A program made the translations under genes and the position numbers. From the NCBI RefSeq assembly GCF_900478135.1, contig NZ_LS483470.1:1608501-1672500 (forward strand): a DNA stretch of 64,000 bases, written 5' to 3'. The DNA is from Leminorella richardii. Its GTDB lineage: Bacteria > Pseudomonadota > Gammaproteobacteria > Enterobacterales > Enterobacteriaceae. The notes below the pieces were generated by a model that saw nothing but the letters and a program-made list of their open reading frames with translations, was not told where the DNA came from and searched no databases. This document shows, piece by piece, positions 51,868-61,026 of this stretch (its first letter is position 1; each line of letters begins with the position of its first letter).

Positions 51868-53415
51868 ATGTCCTTATCCATCATGCTACAGGGAACGGCG
51901 TCAGACGTCGGAAAAAGCGTCCTGACTGCTGGGCTGTGCCGCATATTTCGACAGGATGGCCGCCGCGTCGCGCCGTTTAAATCACAAAATATGGCTCTTA
52001 ACTCGGGTATCGCAGCTGACGGTGCAGAGATGGGGCGTGCGCAAATCTTTCAGGCTGAAGCAGCGGGCATTGCCCCCGACGTTCGCATGAATCCCATTTT
52101 GCTGAAGCCGACCAGCGACTGCCGAGCGCAGGTTGTCCTGATGGGGAAACCCCTTAGCGATATGGAGGCTCAGCACTACCATCAGCATAAGCCTCGTCTG
52201 CTGGAAACCGTTGAGCGCGCTTACCGAAGCCTAGCGAACGACTTCGATACGATAGTTATTGAGGGGGCGGGTAGTCCGGCGGAAATTAATCTGCGTGAAG
52301 GTGACCTGGTCAATATGGGGCTCGCGGAGCGCATTGATGCGCCGGTGATTCTCGTGGCTGATATCGATCGCGGCGGCGTTTTTGCCGCAATTTATGGCAC
52401 GCTGGCGCTGTTGCCGCAGGAAGAAAGGGATCGGATAAAAGGCGTCATCATCAATAAGTTCAGGGGCGATATCGCGCTACTGGCGCCCGGCATTGACATG
52501 ATAGAGAAACTGACGAATGTGCCGGTGCTGGGCGTGATGCCCTTTATGACGCTTGAGCTAGAAGATGAAGACAGCGTTGGCCTTAGCCAAAATAAATACC
52601 GGCGCGAACGCTTTGCCAGAGGCGACGCGTTGGATATTGCCGTTTTGCATCTGCCGTACATGTCTAACTTTACCGATTTTAACGCGCTGGCCGCTCAACC
52701 AGACGTTTGCCTGCGCTATGTGATGCGGGGTGAATCAATAGGCCATCCGGATCTGCTGATTATTCCCGGCAGTAAAAATACCGTTGGTGACTTGCAGGCG
52801 CTTCATGACAGCGGATTGGCGAATGAAATTCGCCGGCTTTCTGCTCTTGGCACGCCGATAATGGGTATTTGCGGTGGCTACCAAATGTTGGGGAACGAGA
52901 TTGTTGACGGCGTTGAGTCTGGCATTGCGCGCTGCGAAGGGCTCGGGCTGTTGCCGGTGAATACGCGGTTCTACCCGCATAAAACCACCACGCAGGCGTC
53001 GGCGAAGGTCAACACGCCTGAGGGGGAAGGGCTCTTTTCTGCGCTTGATGGGGTTAACGTCACGGGGTACGAAATCCACATGGGGCAAACGACGCTGAAC
53101 GCGCCGCTGGCGTCCTTTTGTCGTCTGCTGTTTCGTAACGGTGAAGCGGTTGACGAAGCCGACGGTGCAATCAGCGAGGACGGTAACGTGATGGGCAGTT
53201 ATCTTCACGGCCTGTTTGATGAAGGGCCGTTTGCCAGAACCCTGCTGAACAGGCTTCGCCAGCGTAAGGGGCTGGATCCTCTGGAACAGGACAGCGGCTT
53301 TAAGGCTTTTAAAGAGCGTGAATACAATAGGCTAGCGGCGCAGATGCGCGCCAGTATCGATATTGATCGGGTCTATCGCATTATGCAGCAGCATCACGGA
53401 GAACAGTCGCAATGA
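51868..53415 (+). CDS. cobQ: Cobyric acid synthase CobQ/CbiP
   Basis: 515 residues. N-terminal ATP domain MLQGTASDVGKSVLTAGLCRIFRQDGRRVAPFKSQNMALNSG; C-terminal glutaminase with GICGGYQMLG (nucleophile Cys), YEIHMGQT and GSYLHGLFDEG. It amidates adenosyl-cobyrinate a,c-diamide four times. Its stop overlaps cobU. First of a cobQ-cobU-cobS-cobC-cobT run. No cobalamin riboswitch found in the 124 bp upstream. Confidence 0.97.
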   Translation: MSLSIMLQGTASDVGKSVLTAGLCRIFRQDGRRVAPFKSQNMALNSGIAADGAEMGRAQIFQAEAAGIAPDVRMNPILLKPTSDCRAQVVLMGKPLSDMEAQHYHQHKPRLLETVERAYRSLANDFDTIVIEGAGSPAEINLREGDLVNMGLAERIDAPVILVADIDRGGVFAAIYGTLALLPQEERDRIKGVIINKFRGDIALLAPGIDMIEKLTNVPVLGVMPFMTLELEDEDSVGLSQNKYRRERFARGDALDIAVLHLPYMSNFTDFNALAAQPDVCLRYVMRGESIGHPDLLIIPGSKNTVGDLQALHDSGLANEIRRLSALGTPIMGICGGYQMLGNEIVDGVESGIARCEGLGLLPVNTRFYPHKTTTQASAKVNTPEGEGLFSALDGVNVTGYEIHMGQTTLNAPLASFCRLLFRNGEAVDEADGAISEDGNVMGSYLHGLFDEGPFARTLLNRLRQRKGLDPLEQDSGFKAFKEREYNRLAAQMRASIDIDRVYRIMQQHHGEQSQ

Positions 53416-53978
53416 TTTTGATTACCGGCGGAGCCAGAAGCGGCAAGAGCAGAGCGGCGGAGCGGCTGGCTAACGAAGCGGCGGCAACCCTTGGCGGCAG
53501 TGTGCTTTATATCGCGACGGCCTTACCAACCGATGATGAAATGGTCGAGCGTATCGCTCGCCACAGAGAGTCCAGACCTCAGCACTGGCATACTTACGAG
53601 GGGTATCAACAGCTGAGTGAAACAGTGCGAGCGCAGAGCCGTACGCATTCCGTTATTCTACTGGAGTGTATAACTACGATGCTGACTAACTTGCTGTTTG
53701 ATTGGGCCGACGGCCGCGATCCGCAAACGCTGGATTATGACGCACTGGAACAGTGGCTATATCAGCAGGTTGACGCGCTGTTGGCGGCCTTTGGCAGTGT
53801 AAGTGTAGAGAGTGAGGTCATTGTGGTCACTAACGAGCTGGGATGGGGCATCGTTCCTGATAATACGCTGTCCCGACGCTTTGTTGACATTGCCGGGCGG
53901 GTGAATCAAACGCTAGCCAGACGGGCGGATAGCGTCTATATGACGGTGTCCGGCATTGAGTTAAAAATAAAAGGTTAA
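53412..53978 (+). CDS. cobU: Adenosylcobinamide kinase / guanylyltransferase CobU
   Basis: 188 residues. Walker A ITGGARSGKSRAAERLA, GTP-binding His region IARHRESRPQHWHTYEG, VVTNELGWGIVPDNTLSRRFVDIAGRVNQTLA. Phosphorylates cobinamide and attaches GMP. Overlaps the cobQ stop by 4 bp. Confidence 0.97.
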   Translation: MILITGGARSGKSRAAERLANEAAATLGGSVLYIATALPTDDEMVERIARHRESRPQHWHTYEGYQQLSETVRAQSRTHSVILLECITTMLTNLLFDWADGRDPQTLDYDALEQWLYQQVDALLAAFGSVSVESEVIVVTNELGWGIVPDNTLSRRFVDIAGRVNQTLARRADSVYMTVSGIELKIKG

Positions 53979-53983
53979 TTGCC

Positions 53984-54736
53984 ATGATCGCGTTTTTCAG
54001 ACTGTTTCTACTTTCACTCCAGTTTCTTACCCGTATCCCCGTTCCCGGGCGCTATACCGACCCGATCCCGCTTGCCGACTATCGACAAATGGTCAGGGCT
54101 TTTCCTCTGGTTGGGCTGGTGGTTGGTCTGATCAGCGCCATGGTGTTTACTCTTACCCAGCTTTGGTGGGGAAATCTGCTGGCGTCAGCCTTTGCCGTGC
54201 TGACTATCGCTATGATCACTGGCGGCTTTCACCTAGACGGCTTGGCCGATACCGCAGACGGTATTTTTTCCTCTCGCCCTAGAGAACGCATGCTGGAGAT
54301 TATGCGCGATAGCCGTATTGGCACGCAGGGGGCGCTGGCGCTTATTTTTAAAATAATACTACACGTTCTGGTGATTTATCAGATTGCCGAACATAAACCT
54401 TCAGTGATTGGGCTGTTGATTGTCGCTCCGGTCGTTGGGCGGGCTCTAGGATCGCTATTAATGTATCGCCAGCCCTATGCGCGGGAAAGCGGCATGGGAA
54501 ACCTGTTTATTGGCAATATTGGCGCGAGTGAGTTCTATACTGCGCTTATTCTTGGCGCCATGTTGACCTTTCTCTTTACCGGCGGCTATGGCGTGCTGAT
54601 GGCTGCCGCCAGCGGCGTTTTTCTACTGCTGTATCGGGCAATGATCCAAAACAAACTGGGTGGGCAGACCGGCGATACCGTTGGTGCTGGCATCGAGATT
54701 GCAGAGCTGGTCTTCCTTCTCTTAATGGCGCACTAA
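53984..54736 (+). CDS. cobS: Adenosylcobalamin 5'-phosphate synthase CobS
   Basis: 250 residues, polytopic inner-membrane enzyme. FLTRIPVPGRYTDPIPLAD, catalytic GGFHLDGLADTADGIFSSRPRERMLEIMRDSRIGTQGALAL and GQTGDTVGAGIEIAE. Joins alpha-ribazole phosphate to GDP-cobinamide. Five bp after cobU. Confidence 0.97.
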   Translation: MIAFFRLFLLSLQFLTRIPVPGRYTDPIPLADYRQMVRAFPLVGLVVGLISAMVFTLTQLWWGNLLASAFAVLTIAMITGGFHLDGLADTADGIFSSRPRERMLEIMRDSRIGTQGALALIFKIILHVLVIYQIAEHKPSVIGLLIVAPVVGRALGSLLMYRQPYARESGMGNLFIGNIGASEFYTALILGAMLTFLFTGGYGVLMAAASGVFLLLYRAMIQNKLGGQTGDTVGAGIEIAELVFLLLMAH

Positions 54737-54739
54737 GAG

Positions 54740-55336
54740 ATGCGTATTTACTTTGTTCGGCACGGTGAAACCTCTGTAAACCAGCGCGGGGTTTATGCCG
54801 GGCTGACTGACTATGGTCTTAACGAGCAGGGCATCGCTCAGGGCGAGCGCTTGGCCAGCGCCATTGGTCAACAGCCGTTTGATGTGGCTGTAGCGAGTGG
54901 ACTTTGCCGCACTCAACAAACCGTTGAGCTAATATCTCCGGGGCTTCGCTGTGAATCGATTGAGGCGCTTAATGAAATCGACTTTGGCGAGTGGGAAGAC
55001 CGCCACTATCAGGAAATCGCTCTTAACGATGCAGAGAACTACGAAAAATGGTGTGCTGACTGGCTGAGTGTCGCTCCACCTGCGGGGGAGAGCTTTGAGC
55101 ATTTTTCTGCCCGGGTTTCGACCGCTTTCAACGATTGGCTAGTTCAGGCAGAGAGGCAGTCGCTGCAAACTGTTCTGTTTGTCGGCCATCAGGGGACTCT
55201 GCGCTGTATCTTGCTGTCGCTACTGAACATGCCGCCAAAGGCGTTTTGGCACTTTACCTTCTCTCACGGCGCTTACAGCGTGGTGGATATTCATCAGGGG
55301 CACGCGGTGATCCGTCAGCTAAACGTTGACGCTTAA
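54740..55336 (+). CDS. cobC: Alpha-ribazole phosphatase CobC
   Basis: 198 residues, histidine phosphatase family: FVRHGETSVNQRGVYAG (catalytic RHG), SGLCRTQQT, EIDFGEWEDR and VGHQGTLRC. Removes the 5' phosphate of alpha-ribazole or cobalamin 5'-phosphate. Starts 3 bp after cobS. Confidence 0.95.
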   Translation: MRIYFVRHGETSVNQRGVYAGLTDYGLNEQGIAQGERLASAIGQQPFDVAVASGLCRTQQTVELISPGLRCESIEALNEIDFGEWEDRHYQEIALNDAENYEKWCADWLSVAPPAGESFEHFSARVSTAFNDWLVQAERQSLQTVLFVGHQGTLRCILLSLLNMPPKAFWHFTFSHGAYSVVDIHQGHAVIRQLNVDA

Positions 55337-55370
55337 CCGAGCGCCTTGGCTCGACGTCTTGGAAATTAAT

Positions 55371-56423
55371 ATGAAAACCCTCACTCGAATTATTAATGCG
55401 ATTGGCTCACCGGATGAACAGTGTCAAAGACATATGGCGCTGCATCTTGATGGTTTGGTTAAGCCGATTGGAAGCTTGGGAAGGCTGGAATTGCTAGCGG
55501 TTCAGCTCAGTGGGATATCGCATACTCTTGAGCCAGCCTATCCACGCAAACTGATTGTGGTTACCGCTGCGGATCACGGAGTTTACGATGAGGACGTTTC
55601 CAGCGCGCCGCAAATCGTGACTCATATGCAGATGATTAACATGGTTGAGGGAAAAGCGGGCGTTAACGTGCTGGCCAAGCAGGCGGGCGCAGAGGTTTTG
55701 CTGGTGGATACGGGCATAAAAGGTGACGTTATCCCCGGTGTAGTCGATTTCCGGGTTCGTCAGGGCAGCGACAATATCGCTCAGGGCCCGGCGATGCGCC
55801 ACGATGAGGCGTATCACCTTATTGAGCGGTGCGCCAATTTGGCGATGCAGCAGGTCGAAAAGGGTGTAAATCTTATTGGTGTGGGGGAGTTGGGGATGGC
55901 GAATACCACACCGGCAGCGGCGGTTGTTAGCGTCATGTGCCGCGCGTCTCCAGCGTTAACCGTAGGCACTGGCGCTAACTTTCCCGCTCCGCGTCTACAG
56001 CATAAGGTTGATGTGGTAAGTCGCGCTATTGCGATTAACCGTCCTGATGCAGAAGACGGTATCGATGTGCTGGCGAAAGTGGGGGGATTCGATCTCTGCG
56101 GCATGGCGGGGACAATAATTGGTGCGGCGGCAGCGGGAATACCGGTGGTTCTCGATGGCTTTCTATCCTATGCATCAGCTATCGCGGCGATGAAGATTGC
56201 GCCCTCGATTCGACCCTATTTGATTCCGTCTCACCGTTCGGCTGAAAAAGGAACGCAAACGGCACTGACCTTTTTGGCGTTAAGTCCTGTATTGGATATG
56301 GATATGAGGTTAGGGGAGGGAAGCGGTGCTGCACTGATGTTCCCGCTGATCGATGCAGCCTGTGCGATCCCTGCGCAAATGGGAACTTTGGCCTCTGGCA
56401 GCATTGTGTTAACGAAGTCGTAA
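55371..56423 (+). CDS. cobT: DMB phosphoribosyltransferase CobT
   Basis: 350 residues from MKTLTRIINAIGSPDEQ (E. coli 359); the longer open frame from 55326 overlaps cobC and lacks homology. VVTAADHGVYDEDVS, GVGELGMANTTPAAA, VLAKVGGFDLCGMAGTIIGAAAAG, LDGFLSYASA and the catalytic Glu in MRLGEGSGAAL are typical. Makes alpha-ribazole phosphate from DMB and NaMN. A weak hairpin (GCCCGCA/TGCGGGC, 56430-56451) follows without a T-run. Confidence 0.96.
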   Translation: MKTLTRIINAIGSPDEQCQRHMALHLDGLVKPIGSLGRLELLAVQLSGISHTLEPAYPRKLIVVTAADHGVYDEDVSSAPQIVTHMQMINMVEGKAGVNVLAKQAGAEVLLVDTGIKGDVIPGVVDFRVRQGSDNIAQGPAMRHDEAYHLIERCANLAMQQVEKGVNLIGVGELGMANTTPAAAVVSVMCRASPALTVGTGANFPAPRLQHKVDVVSRAIAINRPDAEDGIDVLAKVGGFDLCGMAGTIIGAAAAGIPVVLDGFLSYASAIAAMKIAPSIRPYLIPSHRSAEKGTQTALTFLALSPVLDMDMRLGEGSGAALMFPLIDAACAIPAQMGTLASGSIVLTKS

Positions 56424-56655
56424 TCATCGGCCCGCAGGCGTTTTTGCGGGCTAAATACCCCTGATGTGTCTTGCTGTTTTTACAGATAATTTTAGTAAAT
56501 TTATTGATTTTAATGACTTATTCGATCGATAAGATCGTTATTCTACACTTAAAAGAGTATTATTCTGTGTAATTGGGTGGGGCAAACGCAATTAACAGGA
56601 AACTTTTTATTCCCGATAATAGAAAAGAGTTTCTCTTTTTTAGATATTAAATAAT

Positions 56656-57366
56656 CTAGAAAAGATTGAGTACTAACGCCTTCACTGCGGCAGCAGTTTT
56701 ATTGGAAACAGAAAGTTTCTTGATAATATTATTTATATGGAAATTAACCGTTCTATCGCTGATAGACATAACGATAGCAATTTCATTCGACGTTTTGCCT
56801 TCGGCAGTCCATCGAAGAATATCTTTTTCTCGCTTTGTTAGCTGAAAGTCGGCTTCAGTTCCTTCTTGCGGAATTAAGTATTCTGACAGTCTCGCGTGGG
56901 CAATTTGGGAGAGCCAAATAAGAGAAGGTGCATGGACGATCAGGCTTTTGTCATCCAGATTATTGTTCGCGCTGGCAAAGGAAAGCATGCCTATACGCCC
57001 CTGAGCGTCCTTTTGTGCCTGAGACATACCGTAGTTGATGCCAAAGGACTTTGCCTCTTCCCAAAAGAAAGATGACTCTTGATGAATACTCTCTTCCCAG
57101 ATAAAAGCCTGCGTTGAGCGTAGCCCGTGATGAACAGTAGGATCGATTTCGAAGTAGTTATTTAACTGGTACTTTAGGTTCCAGTCATCTGGATAATTGT
57201 TGATGACGTGTGTTTTGCTCGATGAAACGGGATACGTTGACCGCACTCCATAAGCACAATATTCAAAGCCAAGATTCTTGGCGGCTTTTTGAAGCGTAGC
57301 GAAGAACGTATCCTTGTTTTTGGACTTTGATAAACTTTCATAGGTCTTATATAAATTGATTTTCAA
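56656..57366 (-). CDS. LuxR-family AHL-responsive regulator
   Basis: 236 residues from the TTG at 57366 (MKINLYKTYESL), chosen because AAAAAAGGA lies 6 nt upstream; the TTG at 57417 has no ribosome-binding site. Residues about 20-165 are the autoinducer domain with ligand residues Trp62, Tyr66, Asp75 and Trp90 (WNLKYQLNNYFEIDP, FIWEE); residues about 172-236 are the GerE helix-turn-helix (LTKREKDILRWTAEGKTSNEIAIVMSISDRTVNFHINNIIKKL). Divergent from rsaM and luxI, so it likely responds to the signal made by that synthase. Resembles AbaR/CepR-type rather than enteric EsaR/ExpR regulators. Confidence 0.9.
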   Translation of the reverse strand: MKINLYKTYESLSKSKNKDTFFATLQKAAKNLGFEYCAYGVRSTYPVSSSKTHVINNYPDDWNLKYQLNNYFEIDPTVHHGLRSTQAFIWEESIHQESSFFWEEAKSFGINYGMSQAQKDAQGRIGMLSFASANNNLDDKSLIVHAPSLIWLSQIAHARLSEYLIPQEGTEADFQLTKREKDILRWTAEGKTSNEIAIVMSISDRTVNFHINNIIKKLSVSNKTAAAVKALVLNLF

Positions 57367-57420
57367 TATCAGTCCTTTTTTAATGGCATAGCGACAGACT
57401 AAAAATGAAGACGCCAAACG

Positions 57421-57475
57421 CTATTATAGTATAACCGATATAGCCAATGTGTTACTTACTCTATTGGTAGTATAG
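57421..57475. promoter_or_regulatory. Possible lux-box region
   Basis: CTATTATAGTATA (57421-57433) and CTATTGGTAGTATAG (57461-57475) form an imperfect direct repeat 40 bp apart, the second with partial dyad symmetry (CTAT...ATAG). It lies between the luxR-family start and the RsaM gene. The 20-bp lux-box form is not clear, so this is weak. Confidence 0.25.
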
Positions 57476-57571
57476 GTGTTGTGAAAATGCACAAAAAGTA
57501 GCCTTACATATTCGCATAATGTTGGCGTGATTAAGTAACATATTAAGGTTACTAGCATACTAATATCATAA

Positions 57572-58060
57572 TTGAGTGCTGTAAACGAAGGAAGCTACAA
57601 TAGTCACATTTCTTGTTTGAAAGCAGTAGAACAAAAAGAGAGGGGGTATTCATTAGTGAGTCAGGTTGAAATGGCCCACAGCGGGCGCGACATGGACTAT
57701 CGCGTGTATCTCAGCGTGAATGACTTTTACGACGTCCAGCTTTCCCATTTGTATTCCGCCGCCTATGAAGAGCCTGAATGGCTGCGAACCGGTGGCAGTA
57801 TCGCTACGACTATCAGCGGCTATACCGAATGGGTGAGCGGTACTTCTCCCACAGTTTCTCTCGGCTGGGACTGGGAGCTACGCTATGAAAATGCAAGCTG
57901 CCGCTTTGTAAAAACCGGGCCGATTTTCAGCAATATAGCGTTTAAAAGCACAGAGGGCAGTGAGCTTATTTTGTGTGATGAAGCGCATCTTCAGCAGGTG
58001 CTTAGTGACAAAATAGGCTCTATAAAATGGGAGCACGAGATCCTTCATCATATCACCTAA
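57572..58060 (+). CDS. RsaM-family quorum-sensing modulator
   Basis: 162 residues from the TTG at 57572, or about 134 from the GTG at 57656, which has a GAGGGGG about 9 nt upstream; start uncertain. The protein (DYRVYLSVNDFYDVQLSHLYSAAYEEPEWLRTGGSIATTISGYTEWVS, SLGWDWEL, IFSNI, TEGSELILCD) matches the RsaM/AbaM family, small proteins encoded between luxR and luxI genes in Acinetobacter, Burkholderia and some Pseudomonas, where they restrain AHL production. It has no DNA-binding fold. Position between a LuxR and a LuxI homologue is the same here. Confidence 0.85.
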   Translation: MSAVNEGSYNSHISCLKAVEQKERGYSLVSQVEMAHSGRDMDYRVYLSVNDFYDVQLSHLYSAAYEEPEWLRTGGSIATTISGYTEWVSGTSPTVSLGWDWELRYENASCRFVKTGPIFSNIAFKSTEGSELILCDEAHLQQVLSDKIGSIKWEHEILHHIT

Positions 58061-58161
58061 AAAGAGTGATTTATAGCTGGTAAAACTGTCAGGTTACCAT
58101 CAGTAATCCGATGTTATTAATATGTTTTTTTCTCACTGTTAATAATATTGGAGTATACACA

Positions 58162-58722
58162 ATGGAATTTTTAACCGGTTCTACAAGCACACTTCCCCGC
58201 GGTTTAGAACGTGAGCTTGCTGCCTACAGGTATCGCGTTTTTGTTGAAAAACTGGGCTGGGAACTGGATACCCCGGTCGGATACGAAAGAGATCAGTTCG
58301 ACAAGCCCGATACCGTTTACGTTGTTGCTAGAAATGAGAAAAAAGAGATCGTCGGCTGTTCGAGACTCTTACCTACCAGCGAGCCCTACCTTCTTAGTGA
58401 GGTATTCCCACAGCTGCTAAACGGCAACCCTCCGCCGCACTCGCCGTTTATCTGGGAAATTTCACGCTTTTCAGCGTTAGATTTGAATGCCTCAAGTCTG
58501 GAAAAACAGAAGGGGAGTCTTTCTTCTACAGTAGCGGCAGGGCTGCTTAAGTCCTCTGTGGACTATTTAGCGCAGTTTAACGTAAATACCATCATTACTG
58601 TCTCACCTCTGGCGGTAGAGCGGCTTATTCGAGGGCTGGGCTATCGGGTTCACCGTGGCGGGGCGCCAATCAAGGTGGATGGTCAACCGGTGATCGCCTG
58701 TATTATTAATTTAGACCGCTAA
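58162..58722 (+). CDS. LuxI-family acyl-homoserine-lactone synthase
   Basis: 186 residues from MEFLTGSTSTLPRGL (GGAG 8 nt upstream). Invariant LuxI residues: Arg25, Phe27, Trp33 (YRYRVFVEKLGWEL), Asp44 and Asp47 (DQFDKPDT), Arg68 (GCSRLLP), and Glu/Arg in WEISRFSA. Makes an AHL from S-adenosylmethionine and an acyl-ACP. The phrase EKLGWEL, DQFDKPDTVYVVA, RLLPTSEPYLLSEVFPQLLNG is closest in memory to Acinetobacter AbaI and Burkholderia CepI, not to enteric EsaI/YenI. The chain length of the AHL cannot be told from sequence. Confidence 0.93.
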   Translation: MEFLTGSTSTLPRGLERELAAYRYRVFVEKLGWELDTPVGYERDQFDKPDTVYVVARNEKKEIVGCSRLLPTSEPYLLSEVFPQLLNGNPPPHSPFIWEISRFSALDLNASSLEKQKGSLSSTVAAGLLKSSVDYLAQFNVNTIITVSPLAVERLIRGLGYRVHRGGAPIKVDGQPVIACIINLDR

Positions 58723-58808
58723 GGCACAGCCTAGGGTGTGTACGATAGTCAGCAGTGGCGCAGATTGCGGCACCGCTGGCGCTCGTTCACCCCTCATTTC
58801 ACCTCCCG

Positions 58809-59408
58809 CTACCAGTCGATGCCTTGACGAGCCTGAAGGCCCTTGTCAAAGGCGTGTTTTACCGGGCGCATTTCGCTGACGGTATCTGCCATATCAAGCA
58901 GCTCTCGATGGCAGCCGCGGCCAGTAATAATGACTGTTTGTTCCGGCGGACGATGACTAAGTGCGTCTGTAACTTCCTGTAGGTCAACGTAGTCGTAGGC
59001 AATCATGTAAGTCAGTTCATCCAAAAGCACCAGGTCGAGGGTCGGATCCTTCAACATACGCTTAGCGTGCTGCCAAACGGCCTGGGCGGCTAGTCTGTCA
59101 GTGTCCTTATTCTGCGTTTCCCAGGTAAAACCGGTAGACATTACCTGAAACTCTACGCCGCACTTTGTCAGCAGATCGCGTTCACCGCAGGCCCATTCAC
59201 CTTTAATAAACTGGATGACTCCCGCTTTCTGTCCGTGCCCAACGGCCCGGGTAACGGTGCCGAAAGCTGCGGTGCTTTTCCCTTTACCGTTGCCGGTAAA
59301 AACAATCAGCAGTCCGCGTGACACTGTCGCGTTAGCAATTCGCTGGTCGACTTGGTCTTTAAGTTTTTGCTGTCGGGCGCGGTGGCGCTGCTGGGGCTGT
59401 GTTTCCAT
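58809..59408 (-). CDS. cobO: Corrinoid adenosyltransferase CobO/BtuR
   Basis: 199 residues. P-loop LIVFTGNGKGKSTAAFG, ERDLLTKCGVEF, FTWETQNKDTDR, LDLVLLDELTYMIAYDYV and ITGRGCHRELLDMADTVSEMRPVKHAFDKGLQARQGIDW. Adenosylates Co(I) corrinoid with ATP. It lies beyond the luxRI cassette from the rest of the cob run. Confidence 0.97.
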   Translation of the reverse strand: METQPQQRHRARQQKLKDQVDQRIANATVSRGLLIVFTGNGKGKSTAAFGTVTRAVGHGQKAGVIQFIKGEWACGERDLLTKCGVEFQVMSTGFTWETQNKDTDRLAAQAVWQHAKRMLKDPTLDLVLLDELTYMIAYDYVDLQEVTDALSHRPPEQTVIITGRGCHRELLDMADTVSEMRPVKHAFDKGLQARQGIDW

Positions 59409-59616
59409 AGAACAATGAATTCCGATATTTTATTTATGCTAAGAGTAGCAGCGCGCAGAGGAAAGCGAAACGCTTTCTACCTTTATCAGCGGCTGGACTA
59501 TCGCTTTGGTGGGGGAGTTATGGTATTAAAATGGAACGCGTTTTACACGGGTAACGGCCTAAAAGAGCAAAAGCGGCACACATGAGCCGATAGATACTGA
59601 TGATAAGGGGTAAGGA

Positions 59617-60813
59617 ATGTTTGAACACGTTAATGCGTATGCCGGAGACCCAATTCTGTCTCTGATGGAAGCGTTTTCCAAAGATGAGCGTCCAAATAAG
59701 GTTAATCTGAGTATTGGTCTCTACTATGACGATCAGGGCAGAGTGCCGGTACTGCGCCCTGTGGCTGAGGCGAGAGAGCGTTTGTTTAAACATCGAGACA
59801 CTCCTTTGCTCTATTTACCAATGGACGGTATGCCCGCCTATCAGTCTGTAACGCAGCGCCTTCTATTAGGGGATAGTCATCCAGCTCTTGAGGCCAAGCG
59901 GGTGGCGACAATTCAAACGCTGGGGGGATCGGGAGCGTTAAAGATCGGCGCAGACTTTTTGAAAGCCTATTTTCCTGACTCTCAAGTGTGGGTAAGCAAC
60001 CCCACCTGGGACAATCACGTGGCGATTTTTGAAGGAGCAGGGATCAAGGTCAACCGCTACCCTTATTTTGATGAAAAAACCGGCGGCGTTGATTTTGAAG
60101 CGATGCTGGCAACGCTGAAAACTCTGCCACCGAAGAGTATCGTTTTGCTTCACCCCTGCTGCCATAATCCCACCGGTGCAGACCTTTCCGCCGAGCAGTG
60201 GGATCGCGTTATCGCCGTACTGAGGGAGCGCGATCTGCTTCCGTTTATGGATATTGCCTATCAGGGATTCAGCCAAGGGCTGGATCAGGACGCATACGCG
60301 ATCCGTGCAGTAGCCAGCGCAGGGCTACCGGCTCTGCTGTCTAACTCTTACTCTAAAAACTTTTCGCTTTACGGCGAGCGCTGCGGCGGCCTGTCAGTAT
60401 TCTGCACAAACGCTGATGAAGCGGTCAGGGTTCAAGGTCAGCTCAAAGCGACGGTTCGCCGTAACTATTCCAGTCCGCCCCTTAACGGTGCACAAATCGT
60501 GGCCACTGTGCTTTCAGATCCTGAATTGAAGGCGCTGTGGGTAGACGAAGTTGCACAGATGCGCACCCGCATTCTGGCCATGCGCCAAAGAATGGTTGAC
60601 GTGATGGCGCAAAATCTGCCGGATTTTGATGCCTCATACTTAGTGAAGCAGACCGGGATGTTCAGCTATACGGGTCTGTCTCCTCAGCAGGTCGACCGCC
60701 TGAAGGAAGAGTACGCCATTTATCTGGTGAGAAACGGGCGGATGTGTTTGACGGGATTAAACGAACGTAACGTTGACCGAGTGGCTAAAGCGTTTGCCGC
60801 TGTGATGGCATAG
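59617..60813 (+). CDS. tyrB: Aromatic amino acid aminotransferase TyrB
   Basis: 398 residues. AAT-I fold: MFEHVNAYAGDPILSLMEAFSKDERPNKVNLSIGLYYDDQG, HPCCHNPTGADL, MDIAYQGF, PLP Lys in SNSYSKNFSLYGERCGG, RNGRMCLTGLN. Transaminates tyrosine, phenylalanine and leucine with 2-oxoglutarate. GTAAGGA lies before the ATG. A weak TyrR-like half-site TGTAAAACGCG is found at about 59538-59548 (minus strand). Confidence 0.94.
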   Translation: MFEHVNAYAGDPILSLMEAFSKDERPNKVNLSIGLYYDDQGRVPVLRPVAEARERLFKHRDTPLLYLPMDGMPAYQSVTQRLLLGDSHPALEAKRVATIQTLGGSGALKIGADFLKAYFPDSQVWVSNPTWDNHVAIFEGAGIKVNRYPYFDEKTGGVDFEAMLATLKTLPPKSIVLLHPCCHNPTGADLSAEQWDRVIAVLRERDLLPFMDIAYQGFSQGLDQDAYAIRAVASAGLPALLSNSYSKNFSLYGERCGGLSVFCTNADEAVRVQGQLKATVRRNYSSPPLNGAQIVATVLSDPELKALWVDEVAQMRTRILAMRQRMVDVMAQNLPDFDASYLVKQTGMFSYTGLSPQQVDRLKEEYAIYLVRNGRMCLTGLNERNVDRVAKAFAAVMA

Positions 60814-60834
60814 TCGCGTTTTTCAATCTTCGAA

Positions 60835-60866
60835 ACGGCCTAGTCTCAACGCTAGGCCGTTTTTTT
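60835..60866 (+). terminator. Terminator of tyrB
   Basis: Stem ACGGCCTAG/CTAGGCCGT, 8-nt loop, seven T. Confidence 0.92.
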
Positions 60867-61026
60867 ATGCTCTGTTTAATAAATATTCGAATGAGTTAAG
60901 TTTTATTAAAAATGAATTTATATTCAAAATTTGCCGTGATATAAACATAAAAAATCGTTGGTGAGTGTGCTGATATCTCAGTACTTCACTGATAAAAATG
61001 TAATAACGACGTGGAGAGTAAAGTCA

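Noticed and set aside
59538..59555. TyrR box before tyrB
   Set aside because: Only one half, TGTAAA, fits; the second arm TTTACA is absent, so it is not called as a feature.
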